Below, piece by piece: positions 25,257 to 34,574 of a stretch of 64,000 nucleotides of DNA. Position 1 is the stretch's first letter, and each line of letters opens with the position of its first letter. Source of the stretch: Acidaminococcus sp. (GTDB taxonomy: Bacteria > Bacillota > Negativicutes > Acidaminococcales > Acidaminococcaceae). The stretch is taken from positions 1,880,946-1,944,945 of the forward strand of contig JAKVOM010000001.1 in the NCBI GenBank assembly GCA_022482815.1, in the 5' to 3' direction. Under the pieces are notes generated by a model, which was not told the origin of the DNA, searched no databases, and saw nothing but the letters and a program-made list of their open reading frames with translations. Made by a program: the position numbers and the translations under genes.

Positions 25257-25562
25257 GGTACACCGAAAAGAAAGGGAGGAGGAATATGTTATGCGCAGAT
25301 TCATACTCATCCTTTTCTAATGTACAAAATTTTACATTATATTGTATTGCATCCAACGAATTCATGCCAATTTTTTAATTTTTGTAAAATATTCGAAAAA
25401 ATACTATATCTTTCTGTTTATTCGGACTATAATAAAAATAAATTGATAGCAATAAAATAAACTTATTTCTATACTTAATAGCCGATAATCATTCTTACTA
25501 TAAATATTAATAGAATGAAAAAATACATCCGTTGTCTGTTTCTTTCAAAGGGGATGGGGATT
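25257..25562. other. AT-rich region upstream of autotransporter 1
   Basis: Strongly AT-rich, no repeat module and no gene. A possible longer start of the autotransporter frame lies at 25515. The promoter of that gene must lie here, but many A/T hexamers make any -35/-10 choice arbitrary. Confidence 0.4.
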
Positions 25563-28500
25563 ATGAGGAGTAGAAACGACAGACAATATCGACAGCTGCG
25601 GCGTAATGTGATGCTAGTATTGGCATCTCTGTTTGTATTCGGAGGCAGCAGTACTGTATGTGCTGGAGAGAATCGGTTTTCTGTTACTTCTGGCGATAAA
25701 ACTGTCAGAGGTGATTGCTTTGATTTCACTGGAACCAACAAGCCGGCAATCAGTATTTCAGGTTCAGGTGCTACTGGATTGATAGAAAGTTTAAATGGCG
25801 GTATTTCAGCAACCAATAATTGGTCAGGTAGTAAGAGTAATGATGCTTCTACTTCTTCTGCCATTGTTGCCAGTAATGGCGGTAATTTGAAACTTCAGGC
25901 AGATCAGGGTGACATTTCTGTGACCGGTCCGTACGGCATGCATGCCGAATCTGGCGCTTCAATAACGCTAGAAGCTGTGGAAGGAAACAATGTCATTAAA
26001 GGTTATACAAACGCCGTTAGTGCTTTCATGGAATATCCTTATCAAAAGGGGAGAGGTACTGTTACTATTCAAAATGAACTGGGGGACAATGAAATTTCTG
26101 CTTCTTACGACGGGGATTTGTATGCCAATTATGTTGAATTTGGCAATTCTCCATTTTACGACATGCATGGCAATGGTATTTACGCAGATTTTTTACTTGG
26201 CCCAAGGTATTTAGAGTCAGTTCATGCTGATTTAGGAGAAGCAACTGATATTTCTGTTGTTGCAGGTCACAATAATAAAATTACCGGTACTCAAACTGCA
26301 ATCAGGAGTAGGTACTTGAATATTAATGTAGCTGCCGGTGGTGAAACGGATGCAGAAGGAAAACTGGCCGGTGTGTCAACGCTGGGCGGAAAGATTGAAA
26401 TTCATTCCAACCGGAATGTCATCCATGGTTCAGGCGTAGAGTTAATGTCTTACATAACGGGAACAAAAACTCCTGAGACCGGATATGGTATTGAAGCTGC
26501 ATCGGATTATTACCAGACTTCGCAGCATAATATATGTGAGCAGGAAGGGCTTGTCAATGTTCAGGCATCGGGAGACAATGACATTTACGGATATACATAT
26601 GGGGTTTATTCGCATGAGAGCAATGCGAATGTCAATGTTGAATCTTCAAGTGGTGTAAATAAAATCTCCGGTGGTGAAGCCGGGGCAAAAGCTTCTGAAG
26701 GCGGCCGCATTCAGATAAGCGGGACGACTCAAGTCACCGGCGGAAACGGTACCGGAACAGCCCTTGCAGCGTCGCATCCTATTGCTCCCTATCTTGACCT
26801 CAATATCTGGGTACCTTCTGGGGCAAAATCGCATGATTTTGGCATGGAAGATTGGGATGATAATGTTTGGGATGATGATGGGGATGCGGCACCAGCATCA
26901 CGAAATGTACGGAAAGCTGCAGCAGTAAAGAGTACCGCTCTGCGAAGGAGTCCGGCAAATCAAAATACGGAGACAAATCAGCTTGTTTATCCGTCTATCG
27001 ATTTGCAGTATGGGGCGGGAAGTGAAGTCAAAGGGAGTGTAGAAGCCCTCGATGGCGGGACTATTACCATCTCGCCGCAAACCAAGGGAACAATTGCCAT
27101 TTACGGGAATATCGCCTCCTATACGCCGTACAAGGAATATTCAAAATGGCGTGAAACCTATTATAATGAGAAGTATTACTTTAAAGATATGCTTCCCGAT
27201 TATCCGGAAAAAGCGGCCGTAAATTTAACGCTTTCAAACGGCAGTACGCTGACAGGAACCGTCGATACGGGTCTTATGTATGCCGAAAACAGTGCAAACA
27301 ATGCTGTTCTTATCGAAGATTCGGACGAGGCCGTTTCTTACAAAGAGGCACCGGAAGGCGCCGTGCTTCTCGGTGATGTCAATCTGGAGCTGAACGACAC
27401 GAGCGTATGGAATATGACCGGTCCCAGCGCTGTGACGAAACTCGGCGGCAGCGGCGGTACGGTAGCTTTTGTCCATGGCGGCCATGGCCTCCAGATTGAT
27501 GAACTGGAAGGCAGTCACACTTTCGCGATGGATCTTTCGATGAACGGCGCCGACAGCGATATGCTTTATATCCGTGAAGGAGCGAGCGATGAACAGACGC
27601 TGAAGGTCAAAAACTCCGCAGCGCTGAATCAGGAGATGCAGTCTGGAGATGTCGTCCGTTTTGCTGTGGTTTCTTCTTCCTACGATGGGTTCCGCAACAA
27701 TAAAGTGTATGTGCCCGACGGGATTACGAACGCCACGCTGAGTGTTCAATATCGCAGCGTTGCTTCCGATCCGCTCAATACGCAGGCCTACAATGACTCC
27801 TATAACGGGGACGGGACCAACAAGCCGACAACGGCTGAAGTGCAGGCCAGTTACATCGATGGTTACGACGATCCGCAGTACGTCTATCTCGTCAAACAGG
27901 ATGAAGAAGTAATTACGTCAGACGAACAGTCTCATGAATATATCAATGACGGAGCTAAGACACCGGGTAGGGCGCGGAATATCATCTGGCGTTATGTCAC
28001 GGATCTCGATACTTTCACCAATCGTACCGGTGAGGCCCAGTACTTCACGCCAGGTGCGGATCAGGGCGGCTGGGTTCGCCTGAGATACCGTAACTTCGGT
28101 GTTGACGGAACAGGTGAGGTCGACGGCAATACTTATGAAATCGGGTATACGACGGTCGTCAAGGATACGGATGAAGAAAAACACCGTTTCAGCGTATCCG
28201 GTGCCTATGGCAAGGAGACCGGTCATTTCGAAGGGTACGGCGGCAGCCTGGAGGTACGCGATGCTTCCTTTAACCTGTACGATACGCATGAATACTTCCC
28301 GGCAGCGGAAGAAATGGCCGCAAAGCCGGCCTGGAAAAAGGGCACGCACAGCTATTGGGATACGTATCTAAAATACCATCATGTGAAGACCGATTACTCC
28401 GCAGTGGATCACCAGACAGAAGCCAGGTATGACGGCAACTATGACCAGGATATCATCAGTCTGTCGACGGAATACGGCCGTGAGAACAAGCTGAGTGACA

Positions 28501-28904
28501 AGTGGAGCATCGTGCCGCAGGCTCAGCTGCAGCTTTCCTATGTGGGCGGCTATGACTACTATGATTCGCAGGATCTCCATGTCGACGCCGATCATGATTG
28601 GAGCCTCATCGGCCGCCTGGGCTTTGACCTCGTGCGTGAACTTGATCCGAAACTGGACAGCAAGCTCTACTTCAAGGCCAGCGTGCTGCATGAATTCCTG
28701 GACGGCAGCGATGTGACCGTCAGCGCTAACGGAGATTATTATAACGATAACGGTGACCTGTCCGGCACCTGGGGCGTCCTGGGTCTCGGCTACAGCGCTA
28801 AAATTGGTGAGCAGCAGTATATGTACCTTGACGCAGAAAGGTACTTCGGCAATGATTTTGCCAGAACGTATAGTATACGCGCTGGTGTAAACTGGAAATT
28901 CTGA
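25563..28904 (+). CDS. autotransporter adhesin-like protein 1 (type Va)
   Basis: 1113 residues from ATG 25563. An N-terminal signal peptide (RRNVMLVLASLFVFGGSSTVCAG) precedes a long repetitive beta-helix-like passenger rich in G, S, T and N (for example NNKITGTQTAIRS, SGVNKISGGEAGAKASEGG), a junction region, and a C-terminal beta-barrel from about residue 820 (GGWVRLRYRNFGVDGTGEVDG) ending in GVNWKF with the terminal aromatic residue of outer-membrane barrels. It would be exported by Sec and displayed on the outer membrane. In-frame starts at 25515 and 25554 are possible. Paralogue of the next gene; the passenger differs, the barrel is almost the same. Confidence 0.9.
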   Translation: MRSRNDRQYRQLRRNVMLVLASLFVFGGSSTVCAGENRFSVTSGDKTVRGDCFDFTGTNKPAISISGSGATGLIESLNGGISATNNWSGSKSNDASTSSAIVASNGGNLKLQADQGDISVTGPYGMHAESGASITLEAVEGNNVIKGYTNAVSAFMEYPYQKGRGTVTIQNELGDNEISASYDGDLYANYVEFGNSPFYDMHGNGIYADFLLGPRYLESVHADLGEATDISVVAGHNNKITGTQTAIRSRYLNINVAAGGETDAEGKLAGVSTLGGKIEIHSNRNVIHGSGVELMSYITGTKTPETGYGIEAASDYYQTSQHNICEQEGLVNVQASGDNDIYGYTYGVYSHESNANVNVESSSGVNKISGGEAGAKASEGGRIQISGTTQVTGGNGTGTALAASHPIAPYLDLNIWVPSGAKSHDFGMEDWDDNVWDDDGDAAPASRNVRKAAAVKSTALRRSPANQNTETNQLVYPSIDLQYGAGSEVKGSVEALDGGTITISPQTKGTIAIYGNIASYTPYKEYSKWRETYYNEKYYFKDMLPDYPEKAAVNLTLSNGSTLTGTVDTGLMYAENSANNAVLIEDSDEAVSYKEAPEGAVLLGDVNLELNDTSVWNMTGPSAVTKLGGSGGTVAFVHGGHGLQIDELEGSHTFAMDLSMNGADSDMLYIREGASDEQTLKVKNSAALNQEMQSGDVVRFAVVSSSYDGFRNNKVYVPDGITNATLSVQYRSVASDPLNTQAYNDSYNGDGTNKPTTAEVQASYIDGYDDPQYVYLVKQDEEVITSDEQSHEYINDGAKTPGRARNIIWRYVTDLDTFTNRTGEAQYFTPGADQGGWVRLRYRNFGVDGTGEVDGNTYEIGYTTVVKDTDEEKHRFSVSGAYGKETGHFEGYGGSLEVRDASFNLYDTHEYFPAAEEMAAKPAWKKGTHSYWDTYLKYHHVKTDYSAVDHQTEARYDGNYDQDIISLSTEYGRENKLSDKWSIVPQAQLQLSYVGGYDYYDSQDLHVDADHDWSLIGRLGFDLVRELDPKLDSKLYFKASVLHEFLDGSDVTVSANGDYYNDNGDLSGTWGVLGLGYSAKIGEQQYMYLDAERYFGNDFARTYSIRAGVNWKF

Positions 28905-29442
28905 TAAACGCTGTGGCGCTTCGCGCAAAAAGAAGGCTGTGACGCCGCCTTTGGCGGCTAGCTATGGCTGCCTTCGGCAGCTGAAAGTTGACAATTAGGT
29001 CAGAGAATAGAATTAACAAAACAAAAGAGATATGACATCAGGGCATACGTTTCTAAATGGAGCGTATGCCTTACTTTTATTTAAAAGAAGCTATCTTCCA
29101 CCGCACTAGTTAGCACTTTCTGCGATGCTCCTTCTTACCAGCAAGAAAATAAACAATCAACTAGCCCCGATTTTTGCTGTCTGCAACTTTTGTAATAATA
29201 ATTTTAATGAGCAATATAAATTAATTGATTATTTCGTCAACTTATATTGAAAATTAATATAGAATTGCTTAAAATAAAAACAGATAATTATCAGTAAATT
29301 TAAAAAGCGTTAATTAATTTAGTTTATGACAGAGTTCCGGCATACTGGAGGCGATGAGAGGAGTAAGGCAGCATTAATCGGATTACAATTTCGCATACGT
29401 CGGGAGAGCACATTGTTTTGCTTAGGGGAAAAGGTGATAGCA
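28905..29442. repeat. repeats and AT-rich promoter region between autotransporters
   Basis: 28910-28960 is the GCGCTTCGCGC / GCCGCCTTTGGCGGC module in inverted orientation, 29042-29070 the GGCATACG...CGTATGCC hairpin with following T-rich bases (terminator-like), and 29085-29130 the 'agaagctatcttccaccgcact' module. This downstream block is copied at 32419-32600 after the second autotransporter. 29140-29330 is AT-rich without a gene. Confidence 0.65.
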
Positions 29443-32418
29443 ATGAGGACATCTTTAAAAAAGAGTGTGCTGTTGGCGCTGGCTGGATTTACTGTATTCG
29501 GGCTTGCTGGGAATGCTTATGCATATGATGAGTCGGGAACGGATGACCCTAAAGTCTATTCGGACGTCCGTTTTCACTCGTACCCCCCAGAAACGTATCA
29601 TTTTACATTTCCAAGTATTGAGATGACTGCTCCAAATACTAATGGATATTATTCCACTCCTGTGCCTGTCTGGGTTACGGATGGTAACCAGGTTTATCTT
29701 GAAGCAACGACGGGAAATGTCACTGTAGGAAAGCCTCTTTCTGATGGAGGTTGTAAATGGGGTGCCTATGTCGATAGTAGGGGTACCAATAGTGTACTCA
29801 CTAAACTCACCATAGATGCAAAGCAGGATGTTATAGTCATGGGGGAAGGTATCCATCATTTTGGAATTTCGGCCTATAACAATGCCGAAACCAAAGTTAT
29901 TGCTGGCGGCAATACGGAGATGTATGGCGGATATTCTACCATATATGCTTGCGATGCCGACGGTGAAAATGCTACAGGCAATACGCTTCTCACTGTTACA
30001 TCAGAAGGAAGCAACAACATTTATGCAGCGGATGATACCAGTAAAAATTACGGTGCTGGCTGCGTTTCTGCAAACAATGGTGCCGAAATCCAGATTGAAG
30101 CTAAAAATGGTGATAATAACTTTATTGCGACTGGCAATCGTTATAAGCTCTGTGCTATTGATTCGAACGTCATTTACCAAACCGGATATGGAACTCCAGT
30201 GAAACAGTCATTGGTAGAAGTTACTGCGGACAAGGGTTCCAACCATGTATCTCATCCTTACATGGGGATGAGAGCTAGAATTTGGGGTAAAATTGATTTC
30301 ACTGCCTACCAGGATAATACCGTTACAACGACGTTGCCAAACTATACCATGGGCGTCGATTCCAGAGGAAACGGAGCTGAAATACAACTAACCTCACAGC
30401 ATGGGAATAATGAAGTGACGGCGGATTATGCCGTTATTGGAGCTTATGGGGGTACCGTTACCTTCGATGCCCCGGGAGGAACCACGAAGATTACGGGTAC
30501 TACAGCAGGTATTCTCTCATCCGCGGGCGGTACTGTGACCGTGAATGACGCGTCCGATATTTCTGGCAGCACGGTGCTTCAGGCGGAAAGTTACCAACAA
30601 GATAGTACGGGTGCGAACGTCGGAGATCCGGCCAGCATTACTGTCAATTATGCCGGTGACAGTAAGATTACAGGCGACGCTATGCAGGCCTATAACAACG
30701 GCACAATCACGATTGCTCCCAGCGAAGACAGTGCTAAGGAAACAATTGTAAGCGACGTTGTGGCATTTGGAACGAATGATGCGGCTGTCGAATATGTCGG
30801 CGGGACAGTCGATATTCAATTGACAAATGGCAGCAGCCTGACGGGGCAAACGGCTGTGGCTGATAATGTGACGGAAGATTACGGAACGGTACGCGGCGGT
30901 ACCATTAACCTGGACCTGCCGAGTGGTTCTAATTGGTATATGACGGGTTCAAGCAGTGTGACGAACCTCAGCGGCGACGGCGGTACCGTTCATTTCCAAA
31001 ATGGCGGGCATTCTCTCCAGATTACGAATCAGCTCAGCGGGTCGCATACGTTCGTGCTTGACCTTTCAAAAGACGGTTCCCAGAGCGATATGATCTATAT
31101 GCGTCAGGGAACCAGCGATGAACAGACCCTGAATATCAGGAACCTCCAGGAACTGAGCGATTCCATGGAGGAAGGAGACGCGGTTCGTTTTGCCGTTGTT
31201 TCCGAATCGCAGAACGAATTCCGTGATGGCAAGGTGTATACCGCTGACGGTATCAACAACAAAGCCCTTAAAGTAGAATATCGTGATGTAGCTACGGATC
31301 CCCTCAATACGGATGCCTATAACGATGCCTATAACGGCGACGGTACGAATAAACCGACGACCGCACAGGTCAAGGCTTTCTATATCGATCCCTTTGAAGA
31401 TCCACAGTACGTTTATCTGGTACTCCCTGAGACCGAAGAGGAGCAAGAACCTGTGGTGAACGATGGTGCAAAGTCCCCAGGCAATTTTGAGGGCCTCTTG
31501 TGGCGCTACGTGACCGACATCGATACTTTTACCAAACGTGACGGCCAGTCGCTGTACTTCACGCCGGGCGCGGACCAGGGCGGCTGGATTCGTCTGGGCT
31601 ACCGTAACTTCGGCGTTGACGGTGTCGGCGAATTGGACGGCAACAGTTACGAACTCGGTTATACCGATGTGACGAAACAGACGGACGAAGCAAAGCATCG
31701 GCTCAGTTTGTCCGCAGCCTATTCCGATCCTTCCGGCCGGTGGGAAGGCCTTGACGGTGATATTGATCTCGAGGATTTCACCGTGGCACTTTATGATACC
31801 CACGAGTATTATCCGAGTGCCGAAAAGCGTGCGGCCATGCCCGAATGGAAGCAGGATTCCCACGCTTACTGGGATAACTATTTGAAGTACCATCATGTAA
31901 GATCCGACTACAGCGTCCGCGACCGCCAGACCGATACGCGGTATGCCGGTGATTTCAGCCGGGACGTCTGGAACCTGAGCACCGAATACGGCCATCGGCT
32001 GTACCTTGACAAAGGCTGGTTCTGGGTACCGCAGGTCCAGCTGCAGCTTTCCTACGTAGGCGGCTATGACTATTATGATTCGCAGGATCTTCATGTCGAT
32101 GCTGACCACGATTGGAGCCTTATCGGACGTCTGGGCTTTGACCTTGTGCGCGAACTTGATCCGAAACTGGACAGCAAGCTGTACTTCAAAGCCAGCGTAC
32201 TGCACGAATTCCTGGATGGTTCTGACGTGACTGTCGGAGCCAACGGAGAGTATTACACCGATGACGGTGATTATTCCGGTACGTGGGGCGTCGTCGGCCT
32301 TGGTTACAGCGCCAAGATTGGCGAGCAGCAGTATATGTACCTTGACGCAGAACGGTACTTTGGCAACGATTTTTCCAGGACGTATGGCATTCGCGCAGGG
32401 GTTAACTGGAAATTCTGA
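29443..32418 (+). CDS. autotransporter adhesin-like protein 2 (type Va)
   Basis: 991 residues from ATG 29443, where aggggaaaaggtg lies just upstream and the signal peptide RTSLKKSVLLALAGFTVFGLAGNAYA begins; the frame is open from 29326 but that adds 39 unlikely residues. Beta-helix-like passenger (about residues 30-640, with repeated NNxIxGxx and GGTVxxxxxG patterns), then the barrel (GGWIRLGYRNFGVDGVGELDG ... GIRAGVNWKF). The last ~110 residues are almost identical to autotransporter 1 while the codons differ often. It is surface displayed; no protease or known adhesin motif was recognised. Confidence 0.9.
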   Translation: MRTSLKKSVLLALAGFTVFGLAGNAYAYDESGTDDPKVYSDVRFHSYPPETYHFTFPSIEMTAPNTNGYYSTPVPVWVTDGNQVYLEATTGNVTVGKPLSDGGCKWGAYVDSRGTNSVLTKLTIDAKQDVIVMGEGIHHFGISAYNNAETKVIAGGNTEMYGGYSTIYACDADGENATGNTLLTVTSEGSNNIYAADDTSKNYGAGCVSANNGAEIQIEAKNGDNNFIATGNRYKLCAIDSNVIYQTGYGTPVKQSLVEVTADKGSNHVSHPYMGMRARIWGKIDFTAYQDNTVTTTLPNYTMGVDSRGNGAEIQLTSQHGNNEVTADYAVIGAYGGTVTFDAPGGTTKITGTTAGILSSAGGTVTVNDASDISGSTVLQAESYQQDSTGANVGDPASITVNYAGDSKITGDAMQAYNNGTITIAPSEDSAKETIVSDVVAFGTNDAAVEYVGGTVDIQLTNGSSLTGQTAVADNVTEDYGTVRGGTINLDLPSGSNWYMTGSSSVTNLSGDGGTVHFQNGGHSLQITNQLSGSHTFVLDLSKDGSQSDMIYMRQGTSDEQTLNIRNLQELSDSMEEGDAVRFAVVSESQNEFRDGKVYTADGINNKALKVEYRDVATDPLNTDAYNDAYNGDGTNKPTTAQVKAFYIDPFEDPQYVYLVLPETEEEQEPVVNDGAKSPGNFEGLLWRYVTDIDTFTKRDGQSLYFTPGADQGGWIRLGYRNFGVDGVGELDGNSYELGYTDVTKQTDEAKHRLSLSAAYSDPSGRWEGLDGDIDLEDFTVALYDTHEYYPSAEKRAAMPEWKQDSHAYWDNYLKYHHVRSDYSVRDRQTDTRYAGDFSRDVWNLSTEYGHRLYLDKGWFWVPQVQLQLSYVGGYDYYDSQDLHVDADHDWSLIGRLGFDLVRELDPKLDSKLYFKASVLHEFLDGSDVTVGANGEYYTDDGDYSGTWGVVGLGYSAKIGEQQYMYLDAERYFGNDFSRTYGIRAGVNWKF

Positions 32419-33009
32419 TAAACGCTGTGGCGCTTCGCGCACAAAGAAAGCTGTATCGCCGCCTTTGGCGGCTGGCTATGGCTGCCTTCGGCAGCTGGCA
32501 ATTGACGTCCAGGTTAGAGAATAGAATTAACAAAAAAGATATGACATCAGGGCATACGTTTCTTAATAGAGCGTATGCCTTATTTTTATAAAAGAAGCTA
32601 TCATCCCCCGCACTCGTCAGCGCTTCCTCGCGTCAGCGCTGACTGCGGTCCCTCCTTCTTTCGAAGCCACGGAGCGGCTTGAAAGAAGATCCCAAAGCAG
32701 CAAACCTCCTTCGTCGGTTTGATCTAATGAAAATGTAAAAGAGCTGCTGAAAATTTTTGCCGCTGTTTTTATAGGAATCAGGCAAGGCGTAGCCTTGCAA
32801 CATAAAGATCTTCTTTCATTTCACTTCGTGAAATCGAAAGAAGGGGGGCCCGCTTTTCGGGGGAAGATAGCTTCTTTTTCCACGCCGCCTCCGGCGGCCA
32901 TAGCTTCACAGCTTTCCTTATGCGATCACCGACACTATTTCTCTGCCCACAATCTCCCAAACGTGGTACAATGAGGAGAACTAATTCTACAACAAGGGAG
33001 AAAAACTTA
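32419..33009. repeat. repeats downstream of autotransporter 2
   Basis: 32424-32474 is the inverted GCGCTTCGCGC module. 32551-32579 is the GGCATACG...CGTATGCC hairpin followed by a T-rich stretch. 32591-32688 is the 'agaagctatcatcccccgcactcgtcagcg' module with its two hairpins. 32812-32850 is a CTTCTTTCATTTCAC/GTGAAATCGAAAGAAG hairpin. 32883-32930 is the CGCCTCCGGCG module. A short gap then carries the promoter and agggag site of the permease. No gene is seen. Confidence 0.65.
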
Positions 33010-34278
33010 ATGAAACAACGACGTATCATTCAAGTGGACGAAAAACTGCCTCTATTGGAAACGCTGCCCCTGAGCCTGCAGCACCTCTTTGCCATGTTCG
33101 GTGCCACAGTGCTGGTACCGTTCCTGCTCAATGTCGATCCATCGACGGCGCTCTTCATGAACGGGGTAGGGACGCTGGTCTATTTGACCATCTGCAAATG
33201 GCGGCTGCCTTCTTATCTGGGCTCCAGCTTTGCCTTCATTTCGCCGGTACTTGCCGTCTGCAAGACTCCGGGCCTGACCTATGGCGATGCCCAGGGAGGC
33301 TTCATTGCTTTCGGTCTCTGCTTCATCCTTATTGGTCTCCTGGTCCGCAAAGTAGGCACCAAGTGGATTGATGTGCTTTTCCCGCCGGCCGCCATGGGCG
33401 CCATTGTAGCTATCATCGGTCTGGAACTCGCACCGATGGCCATGAATATGGCTGGCTTCATGGAACCTGTCAAAGGGATGACTAACGTGCAGGCCATGGA
33501 AATTTCTTCGGCTACGCTCATCATCACCATCCTTGCTACCATTCTGGGCAAGGGATTCATCAGCATCATCCCGATCCTGATTGGTGTCGTGAGCGGCTAT
33601 GTCATTGCATACGCACTCGGCGTTGTTTCATTTGCTTCGGTCGCACAGGCAGCCTGGTTTTCTGCCCCGACCTTCTATCGTCCCAGCTTCCATATCAATG
33701 CCATTATGATGATTCTTCCGGCACTTTTCGTCGTGCTGGCTGAACACCTGGGACACCTCTTTGTAACGAGTGATATCGTAGGCCGCGACCTCATCAAAGA
33801 TCCGGGCCTTCATCGTTCCCTGATTGCTGACGGTATTTCCAACGTCCTGTCCGGTCTCGTCGGTTCTACGCCGAACACGACATACGGCGAAAACATGGGC
33901 GTCATGGCCATTACCGGCGTCTACAGCACCTGGGTTATCGGTGGCGCTGCCGTACTTGCCATCATCTTCTCCTTTGTCGGCAAGATTGCCGCGCTGATTC
34001 ACAATATCCCGGGTCCTGTCATGGGCGGCGTCAGCATCCTGCTCTTTGGCTTCATTGCTGCTTCCGGTCTCCGCATGATGGTGGAGCGCAAAGTCGACTA
34101 CACGAAACCGAAGAACCTCATTCTTACGTCTGTCACTTTGATTTCCGGTCTTTCCGGTGCCTCCGTCATCATCGGCCCCGTACAGCTCAAAGGCATGGGC
34201 CTTGCCACAGTTGTGGCCATCATCACGAGCCTTGCCTTCCTGATTTTTGAAAGACTGGGCTGGGTAGAAAAAGAATAA
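33010..34278 (+). CDS. uraA: uracil/xanthine permease (NCS2 family)
   Basis: 422 residues with about 12-14 hydrophobic helices. NCS2 hallmarks: PLSLQHLFAMFGATVLVPFLL near the N-terminus, AEHLGHLFVTSDIVGRDL in the substrate-site helix, and the signature NTTYGENMGVMAITGVYS. The C-terminal VVAIITSLAFLIFERLG end is family-like. Short N-terminus and QHLFAMFGA suggest uracil rather than purine transport, but specificity is inferred. The start at 33010 is set by caagggag; a longer frame from 32920 overlaps a repeat. It neighbours guaA, so nucleobase metabolism is grouped. Confidence 0.88.
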   Translation: MKQRRIIQVDEKLPLLETLPLSLQHLFAMFGATVLVPFLLNVDPSTALFMNGVGTLVYLTICKWRLPSYLGSSFAFISPVLAVCKTPGLTYGDAQGGFIAFGLCFILIGLLVRKVGTKWIDVLFPPAAMGAIVAIIGLELAPMAMNMAGFMEPVKGMTNVQAMEISSATLIITILATILGKGFISIIPILIGVVSGYVIAYALGVVSFASVAQAAWFSAPTFYRPSFHINAIMMILPALFVVLAEHLGHLFVTSDIVGRDLIKDPGLHRSLIADGISNVLSGLVGSTPNTTYGENMGVMAITGVYSTWVIGGAAVLAIIFSFVGKIAALIHNIPGPVMGGVSILLFGFIAASGLRMMVERKVDYTKPKNLILTSVTLISGLSGASVIIGPVQLKGMGLATVVAIITSLAFLIFERLGWVEKE

Positions 34279-34284
34279 TCTAAA

Positions 34285-34325
34285 AAGGGACTGCGAAAAC
34301 TTAATTTTTTCACAGTCCCTTTTTC
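34285..34325 (+). terminator. terminator after the permease
   Basis: AAAGGGACTG... pairs with ...CAGTCCCTTT around an A/T-rich loop, followed by TTTTC. Confidence 0.8.
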
Positions 34326-34326
34326 G

Positions 34327-34372
34327 CTGCCCGCACTACTGTACTATCCACTTGCCACTAATCACTTTTCAT
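34327..34372. repeat. short copy of the 'ctgcccgcact' repeat
   Basis: gctgcccgcactactgtact followed by atccacttgccactaatcac matches the 3' half of the repeats at 7660-7720 and 19110-19168. Confidence 0.6.
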
Positions 34373-34428
34373 CTCTCATACCTTTCCCGAATCTTTCCAG
34401 CACTATAACACTCAATCTAAATTATACG

Positions 34429-34457
34429 TAAACAGATTGCGTGCTGCGGTGTATAAT
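34429..34457 (+). promoter_or_regulatory. probable guaA promoter with ~110-nt leader
   Basis: TAAACA (34429-34434), 17-base spacer, TATAAT (34452-34457). The start codon of guaA is at 34575, so the transcript would have a leader of about 110 bases that contains a possible long-range GAAGAG...CTCTTC pairing (around 34470 and 34525-34531). It does not match the purine riboswitch consensus. Confidence 0.5.
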
Positions 34458-34574
34458 GGGAGCGTAGGAAGAGTTTTATACTCGGAAGGGAATAGCGGAA
34501 GGCGTTTTGATAGCGTTGAAAATTCTCTTCTTATATGTTATATTCAATGAATACCTATGAATGGGAGGAAGAAC

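Noticed and set aside
31066-32442. 458-codon open frame on the minus strand
   Set aside because: Antisense to the barrel of autotransporter 2 and starting in the downstream repeat; a matching shadow exists opposite autotransporter 1.
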